A program made the translations under genes and the position numbers. Positions 1-9,212 of a DNA stretch of 64,000 nucleotides are shown here, in pieces. Below the pieces are notes generated by a model, which had not been told where the DNA came from, searched no databases, and saw nothing but the letters and a program-made list of their open reading frames with translations. The stretch covers positions 62,001 to 126,000 of the forward strand of contig CABQAQ010000003.1 in assembly GCA_902462155.1 (NCBI GenBank), read 5' to 3'. The stretch is from an uncultured bacterium. GTDB lineage: Bacteria > Cyanobacteriota > Vampirovibrionia > Gastranaerophilales > Gastranaerophilaceae. Every line of letters starts with the position of its first letter. The stretch's first letter is position 1.

Positions 1-740
1 TCAATAATATAGCCTTCTTTATCTTTTAAAGTTTTAAGAGCTTGAGAGAATTCCTGAGTGGCATTCTTACTGATAAAAGAACTTAATCTTATATACCCTA
101 TATTATTTTGTAATTGAAAATTTTCAGGTTTTTTAATAGAAACAGATTTGATATCAATTTGAGCTCTCTTGATAGCATAAATTTGATTAGGAACATTTTT
201 CCTTTTTATTAATAATTGAACAATAGTTCCTTCTTTACCACGTATGAGATCAGCAGCTTTATCAACAGTAATGCCTTTAGTAGATTTGCCATCAATAGAT
301 AAAATTTCATCTTCAGCTTTTAATCCGGCTTTTTCCCCAGGAGTATCTTCTAATGGAGCAATAATCAATAATTTTCCATCACGTACACCTATCTGAACAC
401 CAATACCTTTTAAAGAGCCTTTAATAGAACTTCTTTCTTCTTCAAACTCTTTAGGATTAAGAAATTTAGTATAAGGATCATTAAGACTGGCAAGCATACT
501 AGAAATAGCAACATAAGAGTCTTCATCTTGTAGTAGTTTACCGGAATATCTATTTTTCCATCTTTCCCAAGATTGAGAATTATTAGTTTTATCAACATAT
601 TTCTGATTAACAAGATTCCAAGCTTGACTATATAGTTGTTCAGATGCTTGTGCATTGTTTAAAATATCTGTAGAACCGCTAGTAGTTAAAAATAGACTAA
701 ACATAAATAAAATACTTAAATTTTTAATAGATTTTTTCAA
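1..740 (-). CDS. S41-family carboxy-terminal processing peptidase (CtpA-like), 3' end beyond window
   Basis: The first 246 residues are inside the window; the catalytic Ser/Lys region lies beyond position 1. The product starts with a lysine-containing, hydrophobic signal segment (about residues 1-32). An N-terminal helical region follows, with the family phrase LNDPYTKFL, then a PDZ domain (GIGVQIG to LIIAPLEDTPGEKAGLK and ILSIDGKST), then the beginning of the peptidase domain (IGYIRLSSF). S41 peptidases trim C-termini of exported proteins in the periplasm or thylakoid-like compartment. I chose the TTG at 740-738 because GAGGTGA lies at ideal distance upstream and the signal peptide begins there; the in-frame ATG 12 codons later would cut the signal. 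The family call is firm; which Ctp paralogue it is cannot be told. Confidence 0.88.
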   Translation of the reverse strand, partial: MKKSIKNLSILFMFSLFLTTSGSTDILNNAQASEQLYSQAWNLVNQKYVDKTNNSQSWERWKNRYSGKLLQDEDSYVAISSMLASLNDPYTKFLNPKEFEEERSSIKGSLKGIGVQIGVRDGKLLIIAPLEDTPGEKAGLKAEDEILSIDGKSTKGITVDKAADLIRGKEGTIVQLLIKRKNVPNQIYAIKRAQIDIKSVSIKKPENFQLQNNIGYIRLSSFISKNATQEFSQALKTLKDKEGYII

Positions 741-772
741 TATTCTCACCTCTTTTTGTGTACTTACCATAT

Positions 773-803
773 ATTATATCCTATTAATCAGAAAAAATTT
801 CAA
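773..803 (-). promoter_or_regulatory. Possible sigma-70 promoter for the S41 peptidase gene
   Basis: On the minus strand TTGAAA (798-803) is followed after 19 bases by TATAAT (773-778), 33 bases upstream of the start codon. The -10 is consensus but the spacing is long, so this is a moderate prediction. Confidence 0.4.
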
Positions 804-915
804 ATAAATATTGAGTAATTTTAAGATATATAAATTCTGCAATTAGTAAAAAGAATATTAAAGATTTAACACAAAGAGGGATTAAAAAAATAAAGATAAG
901 ATATAGAATCGCATT

Positions 916-2298
916 ATGACAAATGGTAAGAAAAAGACAGTAATAATAGGTGGTGGAGCAGCAGGACCAAAAGTTGCAGCAAAGTTAAGGCGATTAGATA
1001 AGGATATGATAATTGATTTATATACAGACGAAAATGTAATATCATATTCAGCGTGTGGTTTACCATATTATGTGGAAGGATTAATTACAAGTATAAAAAA
1101 GTTAATAGTCAGGGCCCCATCTGAGTTTAGAAAGCAGGATGTAAATATTAATTTACTATCAAGATGTGTAAAAATATATCCAGAAGAAAAAAAGGTGGAT
1201 ATTTTAAATATAAAACAAAATCAATTAGTAACAGTAAATTATGACTATCTTGTAATAGCAACAGGAGCAAGGCCTTATATACCAAATATAAAGAATATAA
1301 ATATAAAAAATGTTTATTATCTAAGGACATTAAAAGATGGTTATTTAATAAGAGAAAAGATGTTGAAATCTAATACTGTAACAATGATAGGTGGAGGCTA
1401 TATAGGTATTGAACTATTAGAAGCATTTATAAAAAATAATCTAAAAGTAAATATTATAGAACGTAATAAAAATATAATGAATCTTCTAGATGAGGAGTTA
1501 GCATCATTAGTAACAGAGCATATATTGAATCAAGATGGGGATAGAATAAATATATATACTCAAGATACAGTGATAGAATTTATCGAAGATGATGAAAAAA
1601 TAAAGGTAGTAACATCTCAAGGTAAGGTTTTGTATTCTGATTTTGTAGTTATATGTACGGGAGTTATACCTAATTCGGAATTATTTGCAGAAGCGGGAGG
1701 GATTTTAGGTTATAAAAATACAATAAAAGTTGATGAATTTATGAAAACATCATTGAGAGATGTATATTCAGCAGGAGATTGTACAGAGAATTTTAATATA
1801 ATAACAAGGAAATCATCGTGGAATCCATTAGGATCAATAGCAAATAAAGAAGGTAGAGTAGTAGCATTTAATATATGCAACTATGGAGAAGAATTTCCAG
1901 GAGTATTAGCATCAACAGTAACGAGATACTTTGATTTAATAATATCAACGGTAGGCTTAAGTGAGAAGGAGGCAAAGAGCTATGGATTTAGAACAGTAAG
2001 TGTTGTTGTTACAAAAAAAGATAGAGCCGGATATATGCCAAATGTGAAGAACATTACAATAAAATTAATAGCAAATAAAAATACAAGAAAAATTTTGGGA
2101 GCCCAAGCAATAGGCTGTGGAGATGCCCATAAAAGAATTAACACTGTAGCAACGGCATTACAAAGTGGAATGACGATAAGTAATTTTCTTCATTTAGATC
2201 TACCCTATGCACCTCCATTTTCGCCATCTATAGACCCATTACTTACAGCAGCACAGATAATAAATGAAGAAATTAATAGAGATTATTATAGCGTATAG
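916..2298 (+). CDS. FAD-dependent pyridine nucleotide-disulfide oxidoreductase (CoA-disulfide reductase / NADH oxidase family)
   Basis: A 460-residue flavoprotein with an N-terminal FAD Rossmann motif (IIGGGAAG, about 10-17). The conserved redox cysteine lies in SACGLPYY (Cys47), which defines the CoA-disulfide reductase/NADH oxidase/persulfide reductase branch with a single active Cys. A second dinucleotide motif (IGGGYIGIE, about 158) binds NAD(P)H, and VYSAGDCTE is the second FAD contact. The C-terminal third is the dimerisation domain ending in PYAPPFSPSIDPL. The likely role is NAD(P)H-dependent reduction of CoA disulfide, persulfide or oxygen in the cytoplasm; the substrate cannot be fixed from sequence. 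It stands alone between a divergent peptidase and the flagellar regulators. No strong ribosome binding site is seen before this ATG, but the FAD motif needs the start close to here. Confidence 0.85.
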   Translation: MTNGKKKTVIIGGGAAGPKVAAKLRRLDKDMIIDLYTDENVISYSACGLPYYVEGLITSIKKLIVRAPSEFRKQDVNINLLSRCVKIYPEEKKVDILNIKQNQLVTVNYDYLVIATGARPYIPNIKNINIKNVYYLRTLKDGYLIREKMLKSNTVTMIGGGYIGIELLEAFIKNNLKVNIIERNKNIMNLLDEELASLVTEHILNQDGDRINIYTQDTVIEFIEDDEKIKVVTSQGKVLYSDFVVICTGVIPNSELFAEAGGILGYKNTIKVDEFMKTSLRDVYSAGDCTENFNIITRKSSWNPLGSIANKEGRVVAFNICNYGEEFPGVLASTVTRYFDLIISTVGLSEKEAKSYGFRTVSVVVTKKDRAGYMPNVKNITIKLIANKNTRKILGAQAIGCGDAHKRINTVATALQSGMTISNFLHLDLPYAPPFSPSIDPLLTAAQIINEEINRDYYSV

Positions 2299-2585
2299 TA
2301 TAAAAATACGCAAAATGCTTTACATTGATAAATGTAGTTATCAATTATTTAAAGTATTATGTAGAAATTAAGAATAAGAGTTGATTATACAGATATAATA
2401 AGATTTTGATTTATATATTGATCAAAAGGTCTAGATCTTAAAATTATCCATTAAGTATAAAATTTTCGATCTTTTAGTTGATGAGTAAATACCTTTATTA
2501 GAGGTAACATTCAATATGTGAAGCAAATGTGATTTATTTAATTTTTAATTACGCTAAGTTAAATAAAAAAATTAGGGGGTAAGAA

Positions 2586-3299
2586 ATGCGAAGAGGTGCA
2601 ACATTTAAGAAAAAAGCCAGATTAATAATAGTAGATGATAATATAGATCATTTATCTGGAGTAAGAGAGCTAATAATGTTGGAGAGTGATTTTGATGTTG
2701 TTGGAACAGCTTCAAGTGGTAATGTTGCAATCAGCTTAATAAAGAAATACCATCCTGATATAGTATTGATGGATATAAATATGCCGGAGAAGGATGGATT
2801 AACAACAATTTATGAAATAGAGAAACTAAATTTAGAAACAAAAGTAATAGCATTAACAGCTTATGACGATCCGGATTTAGTTTATAGAGCGATGAAGATA
2901 GGAGCAAAGGGTTATATATTAAAAACAATGGCTTCAGCACAATTAATTTATGCAATAGAAGAAGTTGTTTCTGGAAAAGTATATTTACCATCAGGATTAT
3001 CATCCAGATTTTTTGATTATTTCCAAAAGACATCAAAAGCTAAAGAATCTGAAAATATAGTTGATGAGGAAAACTTACTATCTTATCTGACTCAAAGAGA
3101 AGAAGAAGTTTTAGAACTTCTAACACAAGGTGTAACATATAAAGGAGTAGCTCAAAAATTATTTATATCGGAAACAACTGTAAAAACCCATGTAAATAAT
3201 ATATTTCAGAAGTTACAGGTAAATGATAGAACTCAAGCTGTTTTATATGCTTTAAATAATGGATTTAAAAGTAAAAGAAAAGTTAAATTATATAAGTAA
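2586..3299 (+). CDS. NarL/FixJ-type response regulator
   Basis: A 237-residue two-domain regulator. The receiver domain (about 12-130) has the acidic pair Asp17/Asp18, the phosphoacceptor Asp63 in VLMDINMPEKDG, Thr91 in ALTAYDD and Lys113 in GYILK. The C-terminal LuxR-type helix-turn-helix (about 160-225) contains LTQREEEVLELL and the recognition part ISETTVKTHVNNIF. It should bind DNA as a dimer once phosphorylated. It lies 41 bases before a histidine kinase and shares a strand with the flagellar basal-body genes that follow, so it probably controls that operon or other motility genes. The ATG is preceded by AGGGGGT, a good ribosome binding site. The family is certain; the target is inference. 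Confidence 0.93.
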   Translation: MRRGATFKKKARLIIVDDNIDHLSGVRELIMLESDFDVVGTASSGNVAISLIKKYHPDIVLMDINMPEKDGLTTIYEIEKLNLETKVIALTAYDDPDLVYRAMKIGAKGYILKTMASAQLIYAIEEVVSGKVYLPSGLSSRFFDYFQKTSKAKESENIVDEENLLSYLTQREEEVLELLTQGVTYKGVAQKLFISETTVKTHVNNIFQKLQVNDRTQAVLYALNNGFKSKRKVKLYK

Positions 3300-3340
3300 A
3301 AAAATATAAAGAATTAAATAGAAAGATAAAGTAAAATAAA

Positions 3341-4630
3341 ATGGTAAAGAATAATATTGATAAAAAGACAAATTTGTTACAAGAGTATATTTTAGATAAT
3401 TTTGATAAGACATTAAGTAAAACAACTGTAACGTCAATAATAAGATCTATATTAAGTCCGGTATTATCAACTACATTAGTAAAGGATTCTTTAGTATTGC
3501 TAAGGATGTCAGATACAACAGAAGTTGAAAGCTTAATGAAGCGTCTTGAATTTTCAAATAGTATAGTATACTCATATTCAGATAATGATAATCTTCAAAG
3601 TTTTCCAATGGCATTAAAGGAGAATATCTGGGGAGAAACTCAATTTGTAGTTGTAATAACATCTAGATATTGTGCTGCATTTATCTGGGATTATTCTTTT
3701 TCAAATGTAAAAGATAATACACCATATTATTTTGCAATAAATTCTCGATTAGTTTGCGATATTTTAAATATAATATCAAGTAATTCAAAAATAGAATTAA
3801 CGGAGTATTGGACAAAATACACTCCAGAAAGAAGAGCAAATGAGCTTCTTAATCAGGCAATAGGCTCAATAATAAATTCTTTAAATACAATGCAGACAGA
3901 ACTTGAAATAAATGGGATACAGAATGAGAAATTACTAATGCATTGTGATTCTATTCAGAAATATACAAACTTTATAGATAGAGTAAAAGTTGTAACCCAC
4001 GAAATGAATAACCAATTATCAGTAATAGGTCTTAATGCAAAGATTTTAGAGAATAAAATAAAGAATCAAAAACTGGATACAAAAAAAGAGGAAGATTTAT
4101 TAAGTACGTTAAAGAATATAGAACAAGCAAATTATTCAAACATATCATTACTATCACAGGTAAAATCCGAAACTAATATGGATATAAGATTATATAAAAT
4201 AAATGATTTTATAAATAACATAATATCATTAGTAATAGGAAAAATAGATCAGAATAAGATAAAATTGAATATAAATGTGGAAGAGAATGAATTATGTGGA
4301 TTTTTTGATGCAGTAATGACCCAGAATGTATTTATAAATTTAATATTCAACGCAATAGAGGCAACCGGAGAAGATGGTGTAATAAATATAGATGTAATAG
4401 AAGAGTCAAATAGTGATAATATTGATATATTAATAGAGAATACAGGGACTCCGATTGCAGAAGAGAATAAGGGACTTATATTTAAGAAGGGATTTACAAC
4501 AAAAGAGAAGGGTAATGGAATAGGATTATTTATATCACAGCAGACGATGTTGAATCAGAATGGAGATTTAAAATTAGTAAAAAGTGATGATGTAAGTACA
4601 ATATTTGCCCTTGTGATAAAAAAGGGATAA
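3341..4630 (+). CDS. Soluble sensor histidine kinase paired with the upstream regulator
   Basis: A 429-residue protein without membrane segments. Residues about 1-165 form an unrecognised sensor region with an alternating hydrophobic core (QFVVVITSRYCAAFIWDYSF) that recalls small-molecule-binding folds. The phosphoacceptor helix carries His220 in THEMNNQLSVIG. The ATPase domain shows an N box (NLIFNAIEATGEDG), G1 (ILIENTGTPI) and G2 (KGNGIGLFIS). The H box looks like the HisKA/NtrB class, whereas its neighbour is a NarL-type regulator, which more often pairs with HisKA_3 kinases. Having no membrane anchor, it should sense an intracellular cue, possibly flagellar assembly state. It is followed after 79 bases by flgB. 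No ribosome binding site is obvious. Confidence 0.88.
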   Translation: MVKNNIDKKTNLLQEYILDNFDKTLSKTTVTSIIRSILSPVLSTTLVKDSLVLLRMSDTTEVESLMKRLEFSNSIVYSYSDNDNLQSFPMALKENIWGETQFVVVITSRYCAAFIWDYSFSNVKDNTPYYFAINSRLVCDILNIISSNSKIELTEYWTKYTPERRANELLNQAIGSIINSLNTMQTELEINGIQNEKLLMHCDSIQKYTNFIDRVKVVTHEMNNQLSVIGLNAKILENKIKNQKLDTKKEEDLLSTLKNIEQANYSNISLLSQVKSETNMDIRLYKINDFINNIISLVIGKIDQNKIKLNINVEENELCGFFDAVMTQNVFINLIFNAIEATGEDGVINIDVIEESNSDNIDILIENTGTPIAEENKGLIFKKGFTTKEKGNGIGLFISQQTMLNQNGDLKLVKSDDVSTIFALVIKKG

Positions 4631-4709
4631 GAATAGAGAAAGGGAAATGGTTAAAAGAGGATTTTAAAGTGGTAAAATAAAATATTGATAAGGGTGGAGA
4701 TAAGAATAA

Positions 4710-5189
4710 ATGGAAATAACATCTACAGGAATAGAAGTTACAAAGTTAGCATTAGATGGTTTATATGAGAGGCAAAAAGCAATAGCGGCAAATACAGCTA
4801 ATGTTGAAACTCCTGATTATCAGAGGAAAGAAGTATCATTTGAAAGTCAATTAAGTGAGATAATAAAGAAAGAAGAAATAAAAAATCAGATAAAAGAAGT
4901 AAATAGTCAAGTAATAGGTAATAATAAGGATTTAACAGTAAAGGAAGTATTAAGGACATCTCCATATATAATAAAGGAGCAAGAAGCAATACTAAGCGAA
5001 AATAATTATGGTCAATTTAAGCCATCAGTAAGTATGGATATGAGTCAATATGATCAGATAGACGGAAATAATGTAATATTAGAAAAAGAAATGATGGATA
5101 TGGCTCAAACGGGAATGAAGTATAATGTAATAGCGACATTACAGGGGAAAATGTTTACAGGATTACAGACGATAATAAGAGGTCAGTAG
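4710..5189 (+). CDS. flgB: Flagellar basal-body rod protein FlgB
   Basis: A 159-residue proximal rod protein of the flagellum, exported through the flagellar type III apparatus. The N-terminus has the rod-protein signature in which a helix is followed by ANTANVETPDYQRKEVSFE (about residues 28-46). The C-terminus has the partner helix (EKEMMDMAQTGMKYNVIATL), which together with the N-terminus forms the D0 coiled coil. The middle insert is somewhat longer than in typical FlgB. First of the seven structural/export genes flgB-flgC-fliE-fliF-fliG-fliH-fliI. GGTGGAGAT lies upstream of the ATG as ribosome binding site. Confidence 0.95.
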   Translation: MEITSTGIEVTKLALDGLYERQKAIAANTANVETPDYQRKEVSFESQLSEIIKKEEIKNQIKEVNSQVIGNNKDLTVKEVLRTSPYIIKEQEAILSENNYGQFKPSVSMDMSQYDQIDGNNVILEKEMMDMAQTGMKYNVIATLQGKMFTGLQTIIRGQ

Positions 5190-5237
5190 AAGTAGGCATA
5201 AGAAGAAAGAAGCAATTTAAGGAGATGTAAAAAATAA

Positions 5238-5747
5238 ATGAGTTTTGATGTATTTGATGTTTGTGCATCTGGGATGTATGCTCAGAAGACAAAGATGGAT
5301 GTAATAGCAAGTAATATAGCCAATATAAATACAACAAGGAAAGACGATGGCTCAAAGGGGGTATATATAAAGAAAGAGGTATCGTTTAAAGCAATATATG
5401 ACAATAAGCTAGAAGATACAAATGCACCAATGATTCCAAGTGGTAATCATAAAGTATTATACAATAGACCAACAGAGGAGATGATATTAAAAGGTGGTAT
5501 AAGTTATGATAAGAATCAGATATCAACAGGAGTTGAAGTAGCTCAAATAGAGGAATCAGAGAATCCATACAAAAGAGTATATGATCCATCACATCCGGAT
5601 GCAGATATAGAAGGATATGTAGTATTACCAAATATAAACATAGTAGAAGAAATGGTAAATATGGTATCAGCGTCAAAGGCTTATGAAGCAAATGCGACAT
5701 TAGCAGAAACGGCAAAGAATATGATATCATCGGCATTAAAAATTTAA
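5238..5747 (+). CDS. flgC: Flagellar basal-body rod protein FlgC
   Basis: A 169-residue proximal rod protein. It has the N-terminal motif MDVIASNIANINTTR (about 20-34), the FlgC-type phrase YDPSHPDADIEGYVVLPNIN (about 112-131), and the C-terminal helix EEMVNMVSASKAYEANATL common to rod/hook axial proteins. It assembles on FlgB between the MS ring and distal rod. It follows flgB by 48 bases and AAGGAGATG serves as ribosome binding site. Length and motifs are standard, so the assignment is firm. Confidence 0.96.
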   Translation: MSFDVFDVCASGMYAQKTKMDVIASNIANINTTRKDDGSKGVYIKKEVSFKAIYDNKLEDTNAPMIPSGNHKVLYNRPTEEMILKGGISYDKNQISTGVEVAQIEESENPYKRVYDPSHPDADIEGYVVLPNINIVEEMVNMVSASKAYEANATLAETAKNMISSALKI

Positions 5748-5854
5748 AATAGTAGAAAACAAATTAATAACCAATAATATAAAGATAAAAAGAAAAAACA
5801 TATAGGGATAAAATTTAATGAATAATTAAATGAAAAGTGTATGAGGTAAAAATA

Positions 5855-6316
5855 ATGAGTGTAAAGATAAATATAGAAAATATAAATTCAATAGAGAATT
5901 ATAATAAACTATTAAGTAAAAACTTTGATAGTATAAAAGCTGAGAATAATAATTTTGGGAAAATATTAGATAATAAAATAGAAGATAATATAACATTTAA
6001 AGGCCTTGAGGGTGGAATCAGTAATGATATAGGAATAGAGAATGAGGGATTATCACAAAGAGATGATAATAGTGCATCAGAAGTTTATAAATTTGCAAAT
6101 AAAGTATCAAGTTCATTAGAGAGTAGTTTAATAGAAGTAAACAATAAACAGATAGACTCAGAGAATGCAGTAAAGACATACGCATCCGGAGGGGATATAA
6201 GTGTGCATGAAGTAATGATAGCATCAGAGAAAGCAAGTTTAGCAATGCAGATGTCATTACAATTAAGGAATAAAATATTACAAGCATATAATGAGATAAA
6301 TCAGATAAGAGTATAG
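5855..6316 (+). CDS. fliE: Flagellar hook-basal body complex protein FliE
   Basis: A 153-residue protein whose last about 70 residues match FliE: ASGGDISVHEVMIASEKASLAMQ, then LQLRNKILQAYNEINQIRV to the end. FliE is the adaptor between the FliF ring and the rod and is the first substrate of flagellar export. The N-terminal half is Asn/Glu-rich and poorly conserved, making the protein longer than the usual about 100 residues. A GTG at 5837 could add six residues, but GAGG at 5843-5846 is correctly spaced for the ATG at 5855, so I start there. It sits between flgC and fliF in the canonical order. Confidence 0.92.
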   Translation: MSVKINIENINSIENYNKLLSKNFDSIKAENNNFGKILDNKIEDNITFKGLEGGISNDIGIENEGLSQRDDNSASEVYKFANKVSSSLESSLIEVNNKQIDSENAVKTYASGGDISVHEVMIASEKASLAMQMSLQLRNKILQAYNEINQIRV

Positions 6317-6443
6317 AAAAATTATTTATGTTAAAATATAAGTATAGATAAATTTTTTAGGGTGTGTATATTAAAATTTACATTCTTGATAAAAAATAGA
6401 GAATATAGTACTTATACTAAAATATCCAAGAGGTTGAAAAGCT

Positions 6444-8150
6444 GTGGAAGATAACGAAAATAATAGTAGCAATAAAAAAGAGAATAATAATTATTTTAAA
6501 CTAATGCTTGATGATCTAAGACGAATATTTAACAGTCTTGATATAGGTCAGAAGTTTGGTTTAATAACGTTAATAGGAATAACAATAGTAGCCGGTACAT
6601 ATTTTATAATAAAATCGACAGAGCCAAATTGGATGGTATTGTATTCAGATTTATCAGAACAAGATTCAATATCAGTAGTTGAAGGATTAAAAAAAGGTGG
6701 ATATCCATATAAAATCAGTAAAGATAAAGCAGCGATTCTAGTACCGGCAAATATGCAAGATGAATTAAGAGTATATGTAGCAGAGAATGATTTAATACAA
6801 GATTCTACACCGGGATTTGAATTATTAGACGGAATGCAGCTTGGATCTACAGATTTTAAAAACGAGTTAACAAAGCAAAGGATATATCAAGGGGAGTTAA
6901 CAAGATCAATAGAAAAGATGTCCGGAATAAAGAAAGCAAGAGTGCAGCTTGCTCAACCGGAAAGGTCAGTGTTTACAGACAATGATGAGATACCAAGTGC
7001 ATCTGTGATGCTTATTTTAGATCCGGGATATAGGTTAAAAGCAGCGCAAGTAAAAGCAATAAAGAATTTAGTAGCATATTCTGTTCCGAGATTAAAGCCT
7101 GAGATGGTATTTATAACAGATCAGAATGGGAATAATTTAACAGATGAACCAGGAAAGAATTCAAGTGACATAGAATCATTCAGATATAATTTTGAACATC
7201 AGACTTCAAAAAAGGTTCAATCAGTATTAGAAAAGATAGTAGGTAGAGGTAATATAACAGTACAGGTAAGTGCGGATATAGATTTTAATAGTACACGAGC
7301 AACAATAGAGAGTTATATACCGGTAAATGGTGAATCATCACAAGGTGTATTAACAGCAAGGCAAACAGAATCAGAGATATATGAAAAGCCTATAGTAGAA
7401 AATAATGTACAGACAAATAGTAATAATATATCACCTATAGAAGATCAAGATAACAGTAATATAACAGGGAATCAGGTTACAGGGTCAAATACTGGAACAG
7501 AAGGTAATCAACAGTTAGAGAAGCAAGAGAATCAAGCTAAAAATTTGAATTACCAAAAGCAAAGGAGTTCGGCTAGCTATAGTGTATCAAAGGAGATAAA
7601 GCAGATAGTATATGCACCTGGTACAGTAAAGCGTATGACAATAGCAGTAGCAGTAAATAAAATATTAACAGAAGAGGAAAAGTCTGAGATAAAGAATCTG
7701 GTTTTATCAGCAAGTGGAGCCGATGAAGCAAGAGGAGATGTGATAAGTATATCAAGCTTACAGTTTTTAGCATTAGATGAAGAACAACAAAGAGAAGCAA
7801 AACTTCAGAAGGATATAAAAAATGATACAATAATGTATTTAGTGTTAAATAAAGTAGCCCCAATGATGATAGTATTGATATTAGGATTAGCGGCATTATT
7901 TATCTTTAGATCATTAATTAACAGATTAGCGCCAAAACAGCAAGCACAAGCACCGGCAGTTTGGGATGAATATGAGGAAGGTGAATACCAACATTCGTTA
8001 CAAGATAACTTAGCAGGTATGGAGGATGCACTACAGTTAGAAACAACGTTAGATTCAGAAATGGATAAGAAAAAGAATGATTTAACTGATAAAATATTAA
8101 TAGATCCGGCAGAAGCAACAAGAGTACTGGTATCATATATAAAAGATTAA
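6444..8150 (+). CDS. fliF: Flagellar MS-ring protein FliF
   Basis: A 568-residue membrane protein that forms the MS ring, the platform for the rotor and export gate. One membrane helix lies near residues 38-58 (FGLITLIGITIVAGTYFII). Ring-building motifs follow: WMVLYSDLSEQDS, GFELLDGMQLGSTDFKNELTKQRIYQGELTRSI and ARVQLAQPERSVF. A variable Asn/Gln-rich loop lies about 320-375, and a second membrane helix is near 477-495. The C-terminal cytoplasmic tail binds FliG, the next gene. The start is GTG at 6444 with AGAGG at 6429-6433. The 127 bases before it are a gene-free AT-rich gap in which an extra promoter may lie. Confidence 0.96.
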   Translation: MEDNENNSSNKKENNNYFKLMLDDLRRIFNSLDIGQKFGLITLIGITIVAGTYFIIKSTEPNWMVLYSDLSEQDSISVVEGLKKGGYPYKISKDKAAILVPANMQDELRVYVAENDLIQDSTPGFELLDGMQLGSTDFKNELTKQRIYQGELTRSIEKMSGIKKARVQLAQPERSVFTDNDEIPSASVMLILDPGYRLKAAQVKAIKNLVAYSVPRLKPEMVFITDQNGNNLTDEPGKNSSDIESFRYNFEHQTSKKVQSVLEKIVGRGNITVQVSADIDFNSTRATIESYIPVNGESSQGVLTARQTESEIYEKPIVENNVQTNSNNISPIEDQDNSNITGNQVTGSNTGTEGNQQLEKQENQAKNLNYQKQRSSASYSVSKEIKQIVYAPGTVKRMTIAVAVNKILTEEEKSEIKNLVLSASGADEARGDVISISSLQFLALDEEQQREAKLQKDIKNDTIMYLVLNKVAPMMIVLILGLAALFIFRSLINRLAPKQQAQAPAVWDEYEEGEYQHSLQDNLAGMEDALQLETTLDSEMDKKKNDLTDKILIDPAEATRVLVSYIKD

Positions 8151-8174
8151 AAGGAATAGAGAGAAAATATATTT

Positions 8175-9212
8175 ATGGCCTCAGAAGATGAAAATAATTT
8201 TAATATAGACTATATGACATCAACCCAAAAGGTAGCGGCATTGCTAATAGCATTAGGTCCAAATGCTGCATCAGAAGTATTAAAAAATATTTCAGATAAT
8301 GAATTACTTGAGCAGCTTACATTAGATATAGCTAGTTTACATAAAGTACCAGCAGAAGTTCTTAACATAATATTAGATGAATTTCATACAATATTTATGG
8401 CAAGTGATTATGTTCAATCCGGAGGTATGTCGTATGCTCAGACATTGTTAGAAAAAGCTTATGGACCGGATCAAGCAAATAGGATATTATCACGTTTATC
8501 ATCATTGATAAATACAAATCCATTTCAATTTTTTAATGATGCAGATCCTGCTCAGTTAGCGTCATCATTTCAGAATGAGAATCCACAATTAATAGCATTG
8601 ATTCTTGCATATTTAAAACCTGACCATTCAGCGTTAGTACTTAATTATTTGCCACCTGAAGTACAGGCTCAGGTGTGTTTAAAGATAGCAGAGATGAAAA
8701 CAACAAATCCGGAGATATTGTCAGAGATCGAAAAGATAGTAGAAAGTAAATTTTCATCAGTAGTGGTAAAAGATTTTTCAAAAGCTGGAGGTGTAGAATC
8801 ATTAGCGAGTATTCTAAACAGAACGGACAGAGCAACAGAAAAGAATGTAATAGAATTATTAGAAGTAAAAAATCCATCTTTAGCAGAAGAGATACGTGAA
8901 TTAATGTTTGTATTTGAAGATATAGTAAATCTGGAAGATAAAGCTATTCAGCGAATATTAAGAGAGATAGATACAAAAGATCTGGCAATGGGATTAAAAG
9001 GAGCAAGGGAAGATGTAAAAGAAAAGATCTTTAAGAATATGTCAGAGCGTGCTCAAGAAATGTTAAAAGATGATATGGAATATATGGGTCCGGTAAGAGC
9101 AAAAGAAGTACAAGAAACCCAAACGAAAATTGTTGCAACGATAAGGGCATTAGAAGCAGCAGGAGAGATTGTTATTGCACGTGAATCACTTGAGGACGAG
9201 TTAATTGAGTAA
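8175..9212 (+). CDS. fliG: Flagellar motor switch protein FliG
   Basis: A 345-residue rotor protein at the cytoplasmic face of the MS ring. It contains the N-terminal FliF-binding domain (KVAALLIALGPNAASEVLKNIS), the middle domain with the FliM-binding region (ENPQLIALILAYLKPDHSALVL), and the C-terminal torque domain (MFVFEDIVNLEDKAIQRIL then DLAMGLKGA). These charged helices interact with the stator in known FliG proteins. Length is typical. It follows fliF by 24 bases and overlaps fliH by 8 bases, so translation is likely coupled. Confidence 0.97.
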   Translation: MASEDENNFNIDYMTSTQKVAALLIALGPNAASEVLKNISDNELLEQLTLDIASLHKVPAEVLNIILDEFHTIFMASDYVQSGGMSYAQTLLEKAYGPDQANRILSRLSSLINTNPFQFFNDADPAQLASSFQNENPQLIALILAYLKPDHSALVLNYLPPEVQAQVCLKIAEMKTTNPEILSEIEKIVESKFSSVVVKDFSKAGGVESLASILNRTDRATEKNVIELLEVKNPSLAEEIRELMFVFEDIVNLEDKAIQRILREIDTKDLAMGLKGAREDVKEKIFKNMSERAQEMLKDDMEYMGPVRAKEVQETQTKIVATIRALEAAGEIVIARESLEDELIE

